NCBI GenBank assembly: GCA_017404265.1
Contig: JAFRCS010000006.1
Coordinates: 210,295-274,294, forward strand
Direction: 5' to 3'
DNA from: Mogibacterium sp.
Lineage (GTDB): Bacteria; Bacillota; Clostridia; Peptostreptococcales; Anaerovoracaceae
Length of the DNA: 64,000 nt
Shown here: positions 8,647 through 17,700 of the stretch, in pieces
Layout of the letters: the number at the start of each line of letters is the position of its first letter
Position numbering within the stretch: position 1 is the stretch's first letter
Made by a program: the position numbers and the translations under genes
The notes under the pieces: model-generated
What the model was told of the DNA's origin: nothing
The model's input: only the letters and a program-made list of their open reading frames with translations
Databases searched by the model: none

Positions 8647-10025
8647 TGGACCGGGAAGAAAAGATCGCGAAAAAAAGAGAACAGCTTAGAAACAAAAAGA
8701 CCACTGCAGGAAAAACCGGCGGCAAAAAGAAAAGCGCCGGGAAGCTGCAGGGCCTGCTTGTTCTTGTGCTTATAGCCGTGCTGGTCAGCGTGTTATTTTC
8801 AGGCAGGAACCCGGCGGGATTTGATGCCGGCACCATGCAGAAGACGGGTGACCCGGAAGCCAAGGCGCCGGATATACAGGCGGAAGCGGCGGAGCTCTAC
8901 ATAGTGAACCTTGAGCAGCCGGTCTATCAGAAGAACGCTGATGAAAAGATAGACCCTTACAGCATCACGAAGATACTAACATGCTATCTGGCGATCGAGA
9001 ATCTCGATCTGGATCAGATAGTGACTGTCTCCGAATACGCCGCGACACCGCTTGAAGACGGCACCACGATCTTCCTTGAAGCGGGCGAAGAGATAAGTGT
9101 AAGGGACCTTCTTTACGGGGCCATGCTCGAGTCAGGCAACGACGCCGCTACGGCACTCGGAGAGGCGGTCTCGGGAAGCGAAAAGGACTTTGCCAAACTC
9201 ATGAATGAGCAGGCTGCTGAATGGGGCTGCGTCAATACCCATTTTGTCAACGCGAACGGATGGAAGGATGAGGATCATTACACTACCGCTCATGACATGG
9301 CTCTGATCACCGCGAGATCGTTCGAGAACGAGACCCTGCGCGAGATCGCCATGACAAGAGAGTACGTGATAGGCCCAACAAACATGAAGGGCGAAAGGTA
9401 CCTCGAGAGCCATACTCTGAGGGGCACGCAGATCGAATACATAACCGGCGGCAAGACCGGCGGATGGACCGGCAGCGACAGTTCGATCGCCGTGGCGTTC
9501 TCAAAGGATGGCCTGGATGGAGCAGCGGTGGTGCTCAGAACAAAGGTAAAAAACCGCAAGCCGGAGGCGTCAAAGCTGATAGCCTTCAGCAAGGAAGTGA
9601 CCCCGGGATTCATAGTAGCTGAACCGGGAACTGTCATCTGCGAGTCGATGGTGAAGGGCGGAAGCAGGAACAAGGTCAAACTCTGCAGTGATGAGACAAT
9701 CTACGCTTATCCTAAAGGGCAGGATGAGAAAGGTGTCCGCATGGAGATAGAAAGGACCGACCTCGAGGCGCCGGTCGCAAAGGGCGAAAAGGCCGGCACG
9801 TACACGCTCTATGTAGATGACAGGGAGATAAAGACGGGAGATCTGTATGCGGCAGAAGACATAGAGAAGGGATGGATCCTTTCAAGGCTTTACGTGCCGG
9901 ATAAGACAGGCGCATTGCTTTGCGTTTTCCTGGTGCTTTGGGCCATACTTTTTGCTCTGGCCTGCAGGATGCCGCGCACAGGTCATGGGAGAAAGACCTC
10001 CAAAAAAGATATTCAAAAGCCTTGA
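8646..10025 (+). CDS. D-alanyl-D-alanine carboxypeptidase (S11, PBP5/6 type)
   Basis: 459 residues; the ATG overlaps the upstream TAA (TAATG), showing coupling. A short Lys-rich cytoplasmic tail and one membrane segment (about 37-57) lead to an extracellular transpeptidase-fold domain. The three active-site motifs are visible: SITK (Ser nucleophile, about residue 105), SGN in LESGNDAA, and KTG in TGGKTGGW. A C-terminal beta-rich domain and a second membrane segment (LLCVFLVLWAILFALAC) follow. The enzyme trims the terminal D-Ala of peptidoglycan stem peptides. Membrane anchoring at both ends is less usual than the single amphipathic anchor of PBP5. Confidence 0.88.
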   Translation: MDREEKIAKKREQLRNKKTTAGKTGGKKKSAGKLQGLLVLVLIAVLVSVLFSGRNPAGFDAGTMQKTGDPEAKAPDIQAEAAELYIVNLEQPVYQKNADEKIDPYSITKILTCYLAIENLDLDQIVTVSEYAATPLEDGTTIFLEAGEEISVRDLLYGAMLESGNDAATALGEAVSGSEKDFAKLMNEQAAEWGCVNTHFVNANGWKDEDHYTTAHDMALITARSFENETLREIAMTREYVIGPTNMKGERYLESHTLRGTQIEYITGGKTGGWTGSDSSIAVAFSKDGLDGAAVVLRTKVKNRKPEASKLIAFSKEVTPGFIVAEPGTVICESMVKGGSRNKVKLCSDETIYAYPKGQDEKGVRMEIERTDLEAPVAKGEKAGTYTLYVDDREIKTGDLYAAEDIEKGWILSRLYVPDKTGALLCVFLVLWAILFALACRMPRTGHGRKTSKKDIQKP

Positions 10026-10050
10026 ATTGAACATTTAAAGTAAGTATAAT
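10022..10050 (+). promoter_or_regulatory. Promoter of rpsF-ssb-rpsR
   Basis: TTGAAT at 10022-10027 and TATAAT at 10045-10050, 17 bp apart. The -35 overlaps the stop codon of the carboxypeptidase gene. Confidence 0.75.
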
Positions 10051-10084
10051 AACCGAGCGCGTCAATAGGGACGCACTACCTACT

Positions 10085-10103
10085 GCACCGGGAGAGCCGG
10101 TGC
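10085..10103 (+). promoter_or_regulatory. Hairpin leader, candidate S6:S18 autoregulatory element
   Basis: GCACCGG and CCGGTGC form a perfect 7-bp stem with a GAGAG loop in the rpsF leader, preceded by CACTACCT. In many bacteria the S6:S18 pair binds a hairpin with an exposed CCG in this position. The exact fold was not checked, so the assignment is tentative. Confidence 0.4.
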
Positions 10104-10128
10104 CATCAAGACCACAGGAGGTGTCAAC

Positions 10129-10416
10129 ATGAGAGATTATGAACTTCTATTCGTGCTTGATCCAAGCCTGGACGAGGAAGCCAAGGCTGACCTGATCGAA
10201 AAGGTCAAGGCAGTCATCAACACAGACGGCGAAGCCGGAGAAGCTGATGTTTGGGGCGACAGAAAGCTTGCTTACAACATCAACAAGAAGAGCACAGGCT
10301 ACTATGTAGTACTGCCTTTCAAGGCCGGAGCAGAGCTGCCTAAGGAACTCGACAGAAGGATGAGGATCAACGAAAACGTAATGAGACACATTATCGTATC
10401 TCAGGACGAAGAGTAG
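10129..10416 (+). CDS. rpsF: 30S ribosomal protein S6
   Basis: 95 residues, the normal length. MRDYELLFVLDPSLDEE at the start and the AYNINKKSTGYYVVLPFK strand are typical of S6, which pairs with S18 on the platform of the small subunit. ACAGGAGG precedes the ATG at ideal spacing. It is first in the classic rpsF-ssb-rpsR operon and probably responds to the leader hairpin just upstream. Confidence 0.97.
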   Translation: MRDYELLFVLDPSLDEEAKADLIEKVKAVINTDGEAGEADVWGDRKLAYNINKKSTGYYVVLPFKAGAELPKELDRRMRINENVMRHIIVSQDEE

Positions 10417-10432
10417 TAAAGGGGGGCAAGTT

Positions 10433-10921
10433 ATGAACAGTGTAGTACTTATCGGAAGACTTGCCAGAGATCCTGAACTCAGCTACACAGCAAACACACA
10501 GACAGCGATCTGCCGCTTTACCATCGCGGTCGACAGACCAAGAAGACAGGGCGAAGATCAGGGCGCGGATTTCATCCGCATAACCGTTTGGGGCAGACAG
10601 GCTGAGACCTGCGACCGCTACCTCAGCAAGGGCAGACAGGTCGCCGTTATGGGAAGGATCCAGACCGGAAGCTACAAGAACAGAGAAGGTGCCACAGTAT
10701 ATACGACTGACGTCGTAGCCGACAGAGTAGAGTTCCTCGGCGGAGGAAACGGAGAAGGCAGACGCGACACGTTCGCGAGCCGTGACACATACACGGGCAG
10801 AGAACAGGTATTTGGTTCCGAGCCTCAGGGCACCGGCTTCAGCGCACCGGCAGAACCGCTCGCAGGTTTTGACGACATGCCGGATACATTCCAGGCAGCT
10901 GAAGATGACATTCCATTCTAA
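10433..10921 (+). CDS. ssb: Single-stranded DNA-binding protein
   Basis: 162 residues. The N-terminal OB fold ([16 protein letters not shown], then [16 protein letters not shown]) is followed by a Gly-rich linker and the acidic tip DDIPF, which recruits replication and repair proteins. It acts as a tetramer on single-stranded DNA. It lies between rpsF and rpsR with short spacers, the usual arrangement in Bacillota. Confidence 0.97.
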   Translation: MNSVVLIGRLARDPELSYTANTQTAICRFTIAVDRPRRQGEDQGADFIRITVWGRQAETCDRYLSKGRQVAVMGRIQTGSYKNREGATVYTTDVVADRVEFLGGGNGEGRRDTFASRDTYTGREQVFGSEPQGTGFSAPAEPLAGFDDMPDTFQAAEDDIPF

Positions 10922-10941
10922 GAAAGGGGAAAGCACGAATC

Positions 10942-11193
10942 ATGGAAAGAAACAGCAGACCTAAGCGCGTAAACACTGGCATCAGAAGACGCAAAGTTTG
11001 CCAGTTCTGCGCAGATCAGGACAAGAAGATCGACTACAAGGATGCTGAGACTCTTAAGAAATACATCACAGAGAGAGGAAAGATCCTCCCTAGAAGAGTC
11101 ACGGGCACATGCGCAATGCATCAGAGAGCAGTCGCTAAGGCCATCAAGAGAGCCAGAGTAGTCGCGATACTGCCGTTTGACGCAGATCAGTAA
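10942..11193 (+). CDS. rpsR: 30S ribosomal protein S18
   Basis: 83 residues of normal length, with the [11 protein letters not shown] segment and the C-terminal [29 protein letters not shown] signature region. It binds S6 in the small subunit. The zinc-ribbon-type Cys pair near the N-terminus is present (CQFC). Last gene of the operon; an imperfect terminator-like hairpin follows. Confidence 0.97.
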   Translation: MERNSRPKRVNTGIRRRKVCQFCADQDKKIDYKDAETLKKYITERGKILPRRVTGTCAMHQRAVAKAIKRARVVAILPFDADQ

Positions 11194-11203
11194 AACACAA
11201 TCA

Positions 11204-11232
11204 GAGAGCCGGCCCGTTAAGGACCGGCTCTC
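11204..11232 (+). terminator. Hairpin after rpsR
   Basis: GAGAGCCGG and CCGGCTCTC pair perfectly over 9 bp around an 11-base loop. There is no T-run after it, so it may be an attenuator or 3'-end stabiliser and not a strong terminator. Confidence 0.5.
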
Positions 11233-11254
11233 ACTATAAGGGGCAAAAATAAGG

Positions 11255-12826
11255 ATGCCGCAATTCAGGCTCTTAAAGAGCAAAAAGAATACAGATACAG
11301 AAAATACTGAAGAAAACCTTGATTTTCAGGAAGTCCGGAAGAAGCCGCGCAAATACGTGGCGCGCAAGTTTGACCGGTACAAGAGGATCAGGCTCTTTTC
11401 GTATGTCTCCGTTATTCTGATGGCGGTATTTACTCTCGCGGCGATAATGGCTGTACATCATTACTGGATATATCCGGGACGTGTCGAGAGAGACTCGATC
11501 AGCTCCCCGGGAAGAGGATCCGACTACATCATACTCAGCTGGGAAGAGACGCATAATACAGAGGTATATAAGGTCTGGGTAAAAGAGCGCGACATGTCTC
11601 CGAAGACCGATGAGCCGGTCAAAGACGGGCTCGATGAGGAGGGCAAGGCCGGAAAAAGCCGAGAGGTCGAGATAGACGATACCTGGATGGCGCTTGAGAC
11701 CAGTGAGCCGGAGATCACGGTAGACGGACTCAAAGAGAACACATCATATTCGTTCATAGTCAGAGCGGATAATAAAAACAAAGAGGGTATCCCTACCGGT
11801 GTCAGAAACTTCAGGACAAAGAAGCCTCAGTCGATCGATGTCATCAAGACGGTCACCAAGTTCTCATTCAGCGAACCGTTCAAACTCCGCGCGTCGGCTG
11901 AGACAGACGTAATGTACGAATCGAGCGATACTGATGTGGCGGCGGTTGATCCGGAAACGAAAGAGATACAGATCGTTGGCCCGGGCGATGCAGAGATCAC
12001 TGTCAGCGCTAAGTCCAACCAGGAGTACGAGGGAGCAAAGGAAGTCGTAGAACTCAAGGTCCTCGACTCATATCCTGTATCTGCCGGAGGCGCTGCTGCG
12101 CACAACATCTATCACCTGGATTCAGACAACTGTGAGGTGGTCAAGAGGATCACCGGAGCAGGCGGCGCAACGGTCCCGCAGGGCCTGGCCTACACGGGTG
12201 ACAAGTATATAATATCGTACGGAATGGGAAGTCCCGACAGGGTCATAAGCTTTGACGTCGACGGCGACGGCAAGGAAGTCAGCGTACCGACGGTAGCGCT
12301 TGGGCATCCTAACGGCTTCACCTACGCAAACGAGAACGGCCGCTGCTACTGCGCAAAGGGCTGGACAAGCAAGGTCTTCACATACGAGCCTACTTCGGAT
12401 ACCTACGGTTCGGTCAACCTCTCATACGGCGCTTCAGGCATCGGATATGACAGAAAGGAAAAGCTGCTTTATACCTGCTCCAGGACGATCATGGCGGCTT
12501 ATGACATTTCCAAAGGCTACGAGGTCGTTTACACGACGGGTGTAGTCAACCACGGAGGCTATCTGGCCACACAGGACTGCGGAGGCCACGCGGGCATAAT
12601 GCTCAGGTGTCTGTCCGGAAGCAATACCCACGGGACCAACTACATCGATCTGTATCACATGCCGACCGGAAGATACCTTGGGACTATATCCTGCGATCTG
12701 TCGGAGGTCGAAAGCTGCATAGTAGATAACGAAGGTTTTCTGGAGATACTTGCGAACAATACGAGCGATACAGACTATATCTGGAAAACAAACCTGAATA
12801 TCGATACATTGGGAGAGGGACTGTAA
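11255..12826 (+). CDS. Membrane-anchored FN3 / Ig-like / propeller-like surface protein
   Basis: 523 residues. A basic cytoplasmic tail and one membrane segment (about 47-70) are followed by an extracellular fibronectin-III-like part (YIILSWEETHNTEVYKVWV to SYSFIVRADN, about 85-187). Next comes a Big2-like bacterial Ig part (VMYESSDTDVAAVDPETKEI to AEITVSAKS) and a C-terminal region of repeated beta strands (about 285-515) that looks like a propeller. No catalytic motif is recognised. It is probably displayed on the outer face of the membrane as a binding or adhesion protein. Transcription may come partly from the ribosomal operon upstream. Confidence 0.6.
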   Translation: MPQFRLLKSKKNTDTENTEENLDFQEVRKKPRKYVARKFDRYKRIRLFSYVSVILMAVFTLAAIMAVHHYWIYPGRVERDSISSPGRGSDYIILSWEETHNTEVYKVWVKERDMSPKTDEPVKDGLDEEGKAGKSREVEIDDTWMALETSEPEITVDGLKENTSYSFIVRADNKNKEGIPTGVRNFRTKKPQSIDVIKTVTKFSFSEPFKLRASAETDVMYESSDTDVAAVDPETKEIQIVGPGDAEITVSAKSNQEYEGAKEVVELKVLDSYPVSAGGAAAHNIYHLDSDNCEVVKRITGAGGATVPQGLAYTGDKYIISYGMGSPDRVISFDVDGDGKEVSVPTVALGHPNGFTYANENGRCYCAKGWTSKVFTYEPTSDTYGSVNLSYGASGIGYDRKEKLLYTCSRTIMAAYDISKGYEVVYTTGVVNHGGYLATQDCGGHAGIMLRCLSGSNTHGTNYIDLYHMPTGRYLGTISCDLSEVESCIVDNEGFLEILANNTSDTDYIWKTNLNIDTLGEGL

Positions 12827-12867
12827 AGCAGTCCGGTCTGATCAGAAGAAAGGATGGATCTCAGATC

Positions 12868-13578
12868 ATGTATAAGACACTGGGCATGATAGGAGGAATG
12901 GGACCTGCTGCGACGGCAGACCTGCTCCTTAAGATCACTAAACTGACTGATGCGAAACGCGATCAGGATCATGTGCACGTCATAATCGATTCGAATATAA
13001 ACATACCGGACCGCACAGCGGCCATACTGCACGGAGGAGAGGATCCTCTGCCGGAACTTACAGCCAGCGCTAAGCTGCTTGAAAACGCGGGAGCGGACAT
13101 GATCATTATGGCGTGCAATACCGCGCACTATTTTGTCACGGAGCTTGCAAAGGCCACTTCGCTCCCTATTATCAGCATGCCTGAAGAGACTGCTCACCTG
13201 CTGAAGGAAAGGGGTATCAAAAAGGCTGCCCTGCTGGCGACTGACGGGACTGTCCAGAGCGGTGTATACCAGAATGTTCTGGACGCAGAGGAGATAGAGA
13301 CGATATATCCGAATCACGAGCAGCAGGCGCTCATAATGTCTGTTATTTATAACTACATAAAAAGAGGCATACTTGATGCCTCTGAGCTTCCTGTCAGGGA
13401 AGTACTGGATGTATGTATCGATTTGAAAAAGCGCGGCGCGGAGGCTGTGCTGCTGGCATGTACAGAGCTGCCTGTAGCCTTCGAAGTGATGGGCCTTCTG
13501 GATGAAAGCTGCGTTGACCCGACTGAGGTGCTCGCGGCAGCGGCTGTAAAAGCTGCCGGTGCTCCGGTACGGGAATAG
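12868..13578 (+). CDS. Aspartate/glutamate racemase family protein
   Basis: 236 residues. MIGGMGPAATADLL at the start, MACNTAHYF (first catalytic Cys, about residue 82) and LLACTELPVAF (second catalytic Cys) define the PLP-independent two-cysteine racemase family, closest in pattern to aspartate racemase or YgeA-type broad racemases. It would interconvert L- and D-amino acids in the cytoplasm, possibly for wall peptides or D-amino acid release. It is convergent with the reductase gene that ends two bases away. Confidence 0.88.
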   Translation: MYKTLGMIGGMGPAATADLLLKITKLTDAKRDQDHVHVIIDSNINIPDRTAAILHGGEDPLPELTASAKLLENAGADMIIMACNTAHYFVTELAKATSLPIISMPEETAHLLKERGIKKAALLATDGTVQSGVYQNVLDAEEIETIYPNHEQQALIMSVIYNYIKRGILDASELPVREVLDVCIDLKKRGAEAVLLACTELPVAFEVMGLLDESCVDPTEVLAAAAVKAAGAPVRE

Positions 13579-13579
13579 C

Positions 13580-14506
13580 TTAGCCCTTGCGAAGTTCTGA
13601 GATCTTCTGTCTTGCTGTTATTGCCAGATACAGGATCTCGTTGGCAGGAGTCGGTATCCCGTGCTTTCTGCCAAGCTTTATAACTTCGCCGGCGTACTCG
13701 TCTATCTCTATCGGTCTGCCGGCCTCGTAGTCCTGCAGCATGGACATCTTTTTATCAGGAGGGAAGTTGATGAGCATCTCGATGATTTCATCTCTGTCCT
13801 GCTCTGTCAGGTTGACGCCCTCTGCCCTAGCTACCGCAAGGATCTCATCCATGAGCATCTTCATCAGCGCGCGGACCTCCTCTACCTGTCCGAAGAATCC
13901 GCACTCTGCCTGCACTTCGACAGCCGTCTGGCTGGCTCCTGTGTTGAGCATCCACTTGCGCCACTTGGTCCTGCGCATATCCTCATAGATCTTCACATTT
14001 ATACCGAGCTCTTTCAGCCTGTCGTACGCTTCCTGTACTTCAGGCTTGATTTCTTTATTGTCGGCATATCCCATCTGCATTTCGCCAAGAGTACTGTAAT
14101 ATACCCTGCGGCTCATGCGGTGGGCATCGGTCCTCAGCACTACACCGTAGAAGACGCGGTTTTCCGGGAATTCCTTTTCCAACAGCGTAGACGTGGTGAT
14201 GCCGTTCTCGATCGGAAGGATAATGGTGTCCTTATCGATGAGAGGGCGCATGTCTTCTATGACAGAATCCATGCTGTACGTCTTGGCCGCGAGTATGAGC
14301 AGGTCGATATGCACTCCCTGCGAAGGGTCCGAATATACCTTCGGATAAATGACTTCATTATTGACTGAGATGCCTTTTGTAGAAAGACGCTCCGCGCGCT
14401 CGCCTGTAGCGAGAAGATACACGTTTTCAGGATCTCTCTGATACATCTCATACATCAGGGCGCTGCCTACAGAGCCGGCGCCGAGAATGCCTACAGTTTT
14501 TATCAT
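13580..14506 (-). CDS. 2-dehydropantoate 2-reductase-like (ApbA/PanE) enzyme
   Basis: 308 residues from the ATG preceded by GAGGAG with six bases between; an ATG seven codons upstream overlaps that ribosome binding site. VGILGAGSVGSALMYEM is the NAD(P)-binding Rossmann motif. AAKTYSMDSV, LPIENGITT and the KWRKWMLNTG segment (Lys expected in the active site) match the ApbA/PanE family. It probably reduces ketopantoate to pantoate, but many members act on other 2-keto acids, and no other pantothenate gene is next to it; coaBC is some 15 kb away. Confidence 0.82.
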   Translation of the reverse strand: MIKTVGILGAGSVGSALMYEMYQRDPENVYLLATGERAERLSTKGISVNNEVIYPKVYSDPSQGVHIDLLILAAKTYSMDSVIEDMRPLIDKDTIILPIENGITTSTLLEKEFPENRVFYGVVLRTDAHRMSRRVYYSTLGEMQMGYADNKEIKPEVQEAYDRLKELGINVKIYEDMRRTKWRKWMLNTGASQTAVEVQAECGFFGQVEEVRALMKMLMDEILAVARAEGVNLTEQDRDEIIEMLINFPPDKKMSMLQDYEAGRPIEIDEYAGEVIKLGRKHGIPTPANEILYLAITARQKISELRKG

Positions 14507-14671
14507 TTCATGCTCCTCTTCATTCAAACAAAATGTCTGATCCCGCCATAAGCATAACAGATATCAGGCGGATAAATCCATAACTACTTGATACTTCAGC
14601 CCTATACAAATAAAGGCCTTTATGTTCAGTAAAACACGAGGCTGTTTTAATAGTTATCTATTTGTCTTTTA

Positions 14672-14701
14672 TTGAAATAGGAGGGGCGCACAAGGTACAA
14701 T
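14672..14701 (+). promoter_or_regulatory. Candidate promoter of the secreted repeat protein
   Basis: TTGAAA at 14672-14677 and TACAAT at 14696-14701 with an 18-bp spacer, about 80 bp before the chosen ATG. Confidence 0.5.
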
Positions 14702-14784
14702 TACCTTAACAGTTATTAATGAAGCATCCTGGAGCAGACAGGGGGAATGCTGCCGGATGCGAATGCAATTATAGGAGCTTTATT

Positions 14785-17700
14785 ATGTTAACAAACAATA
14801 TCAAGAGCATGCTTAAACGCATCATAGTTCTTGCGCTATGTGCGTTTATTTCTATTGCTTACACACCGGGCATGGCATATGCGCTGGGAGAATCAGACAC
14901 TGCCGGCGGAGAGGATCCTGCAGCAGCGTCAGTGGAGAACGGGCAAGACAATGAACAGGATCATGACGGAGCAGGAATCGCAGCGGAATCTCAGCCGGAT
15001 GAGGCAGCCGGGAAGAAGGCTGCCTCTGCAGAGGCCACAGAGGGCGGAAACAGAGGTGTCACAGAGGGAGAAGTGACAGAAGGCGATACTGGTGATGAGG
15101 AGACAGTGGTCACTAACCGGCAGCCTGAACCTCAGCTGGATCCGGAAGTCCTTTGGGCCGGCTGTGAATACTATTCCCCGGCATCTTTCGATACCGATAT
15201 GGATGGCGCGGAATTGATCAATGTTACATCCAGCAATACAAATGTCATTAAAGTCCATATGTATGACGATGTTGATCATCCTATGATCGATGATTATTAT
15301 CTTGAACCATTGACCCCCGGAACAAGCCTGATCACGGTAAAGTATTCTTTGAACGGAACAACCGGAACTGCAAGCGCTGTGTTTACCGTTAAGCCGTTCC
15401 CGACATTTGCAAGCAGCCTTACTATTGACGGGGAGGCTGTAGATCTCAGTAATAATAAGAACTATTACCATCAATATAACTATACGGGCACGGAACCGAC
15501 AATCAAATATGCGCCGGCCAATGGTTGGCAGATAGTCTACGGATACTACTTCCTTGAAGACGGATCCGGTGAAGATGATGGTTACACTGAAATAGATGAT
15601 AACGATCTTGATAACATCAAGAACGGGCTTGAATTCTCTTTCCCTGAAGAATGTGAGGCGCTGAGAATGTTCTTCGACTTCGAAAACGAAGACGGCGAAA
15701 CAATAATGCACTCAGTTCAGCTCTGCAGAGGGGAAGGATATGAACCGGAGGAGACAGGCCTATATACTGAAACAGTATGGGTGGACTGCAGCTATGGTAC
15801 TTATCTCAATCTAACAGGAGATCTGAGCGGTGCTGAAATAACTTCAGCCGTATCAAGTGACGCGAATACGATAAGTGTTCACGAGGCAGAATGGGGAGGT
15901 TTCTACCTTCTTGCAGAGAAACCGGGAACAGCCACTATTACTGTCACATATGAGCTTGATGATGGTGTAACGGGTACTGTAGATGCTGAATTCACTGCAA
16001 AGGCATTTCCTAATTTCCTTAAAAGTTTGAAGATCGATGGAAATGACGCCGGAGAAAGCGAACAAAAAAACGATTACTACGTTTATGAATATACCGGGAC
16101 TAATCCGAGTGTCGAGTATACTCCTGCGGATGGATGGGAAATCATAGGTGTGTGGCTGAATATTCATGAGGATTTTATTGATATCGATGTTGATGATTAT
16201 ATCAACGATCCTTCTTTCGCATTCCCTGCAGAGTATTCAGAAGCAATACTGGGGGTCGAGTTCGAGAATAGTGATGGCGACACCATCAGGCACACGACTA
16301 CTCTGTGCAGAGACTCCGATTGGCATGGCGATGATGACGAGCCTGAATACTGGATAAGCACCGGCCACGCTGACGCAAGAAGGATGGGTCTGCCGGGTCA
16401 TGAATTCGAAATGTACGCTACGCCAAATCATGGTTATACAGATGAGAATGGCGAGTATCAGGAAGAGAGTGAAGGCCTTAGGCTCAAATGGTCATATGCT
16501 ATAGCGTCTAAGCTTCCGGATTGGTCGGTCGACAATGATGGGGTCGAACCCGAGGATGACGATTGGGAAGTCGTCCCGGAGACAGGACTATCGACTCCGT
16601 TTGCAGACTTCACAGTAACAAAAGGCGATGAAGGTGATGCTGAGGAGACAGGACATCTTAAATTCAAGGCGCTTGGAACAGACTCAAGCGGAAAGGATGC
16701 AATAGAGAACAGGTTCTTTATCAAGGTCGAAATAGTTGATGATGAAGGAGAGGTCCTTGCCGAAGATTATTTCGAATCATACAACTGCTTCAAAGCGTAT
16801 GAGGTGATATATCCATATGAACTCGAAGATTCCTGCATTGAGCCCGGTGAAAAATTTGAGGATATAAAATTCGAAGTCAGGAAGTATTCCGATGAGAACA
16901 CTCAGACCGAGGACAATGATGGATATACGCTGGTAGACGCTTCGGATCTGACCTTCACATGGGGCGAGAATGAGGCAGGAAGCGGAGATGTTATAAGGAT
17001 CACTGATTCGAATGGCGATCTTGTCACTTTGGATACACCGACATCGGAGAACACGTTTACCTTAGAGAGACTTTCAAGCGATTACGCATCCTTATATCTG
17101 AGAGCTGAGTGGACTGAACAGGGTGACCCGTTTGATACGAAAAACGATTACGTCCTCGATGAAGTAGAGGTGTGCGAGCACGAGTGGGATAACGGCGAAG
17201 TTACAATTCAGCCAACATGCGAGACCACCGGCGTTAAGACTTATACATGCTCTATCTGCGATAAGACAAAGACTGAAGAGATCGAAGCTCTTGGTCATAC
17301 GCCTGCAAAGGTCGACGCTGTTGAGGCAAGCTGTGAAACGACAGGCGTCAGTGAACACTGGGAGTGCAGCAGATGCCACAAAGTGTTCACAGATGCTGAT
17401 TGTGAATCCGAGACAACTTTGGTTGATCTGACCATACCGTCTCTCGGTCACGTCATCAATAAAGTCGACGCTGTTGAGGCAAGCTGTGAAACGACAGGCG
17501 TCAGTGAACACTGGGAGTGCAGCAGATGCCACAAACTGTTCAGCGATGCCAATGGAAACAATGAAACCACACTGGATGCAGTAACAGTCGATGCTCTTGA
17601 CCATGATTGGGGCGACTGGACAGACTGCGAAGATGGATCAAACCATCAGAGAGTCTGTGCACGCGACAATACACACAAAGAAACTGCGGCACACGAGTGG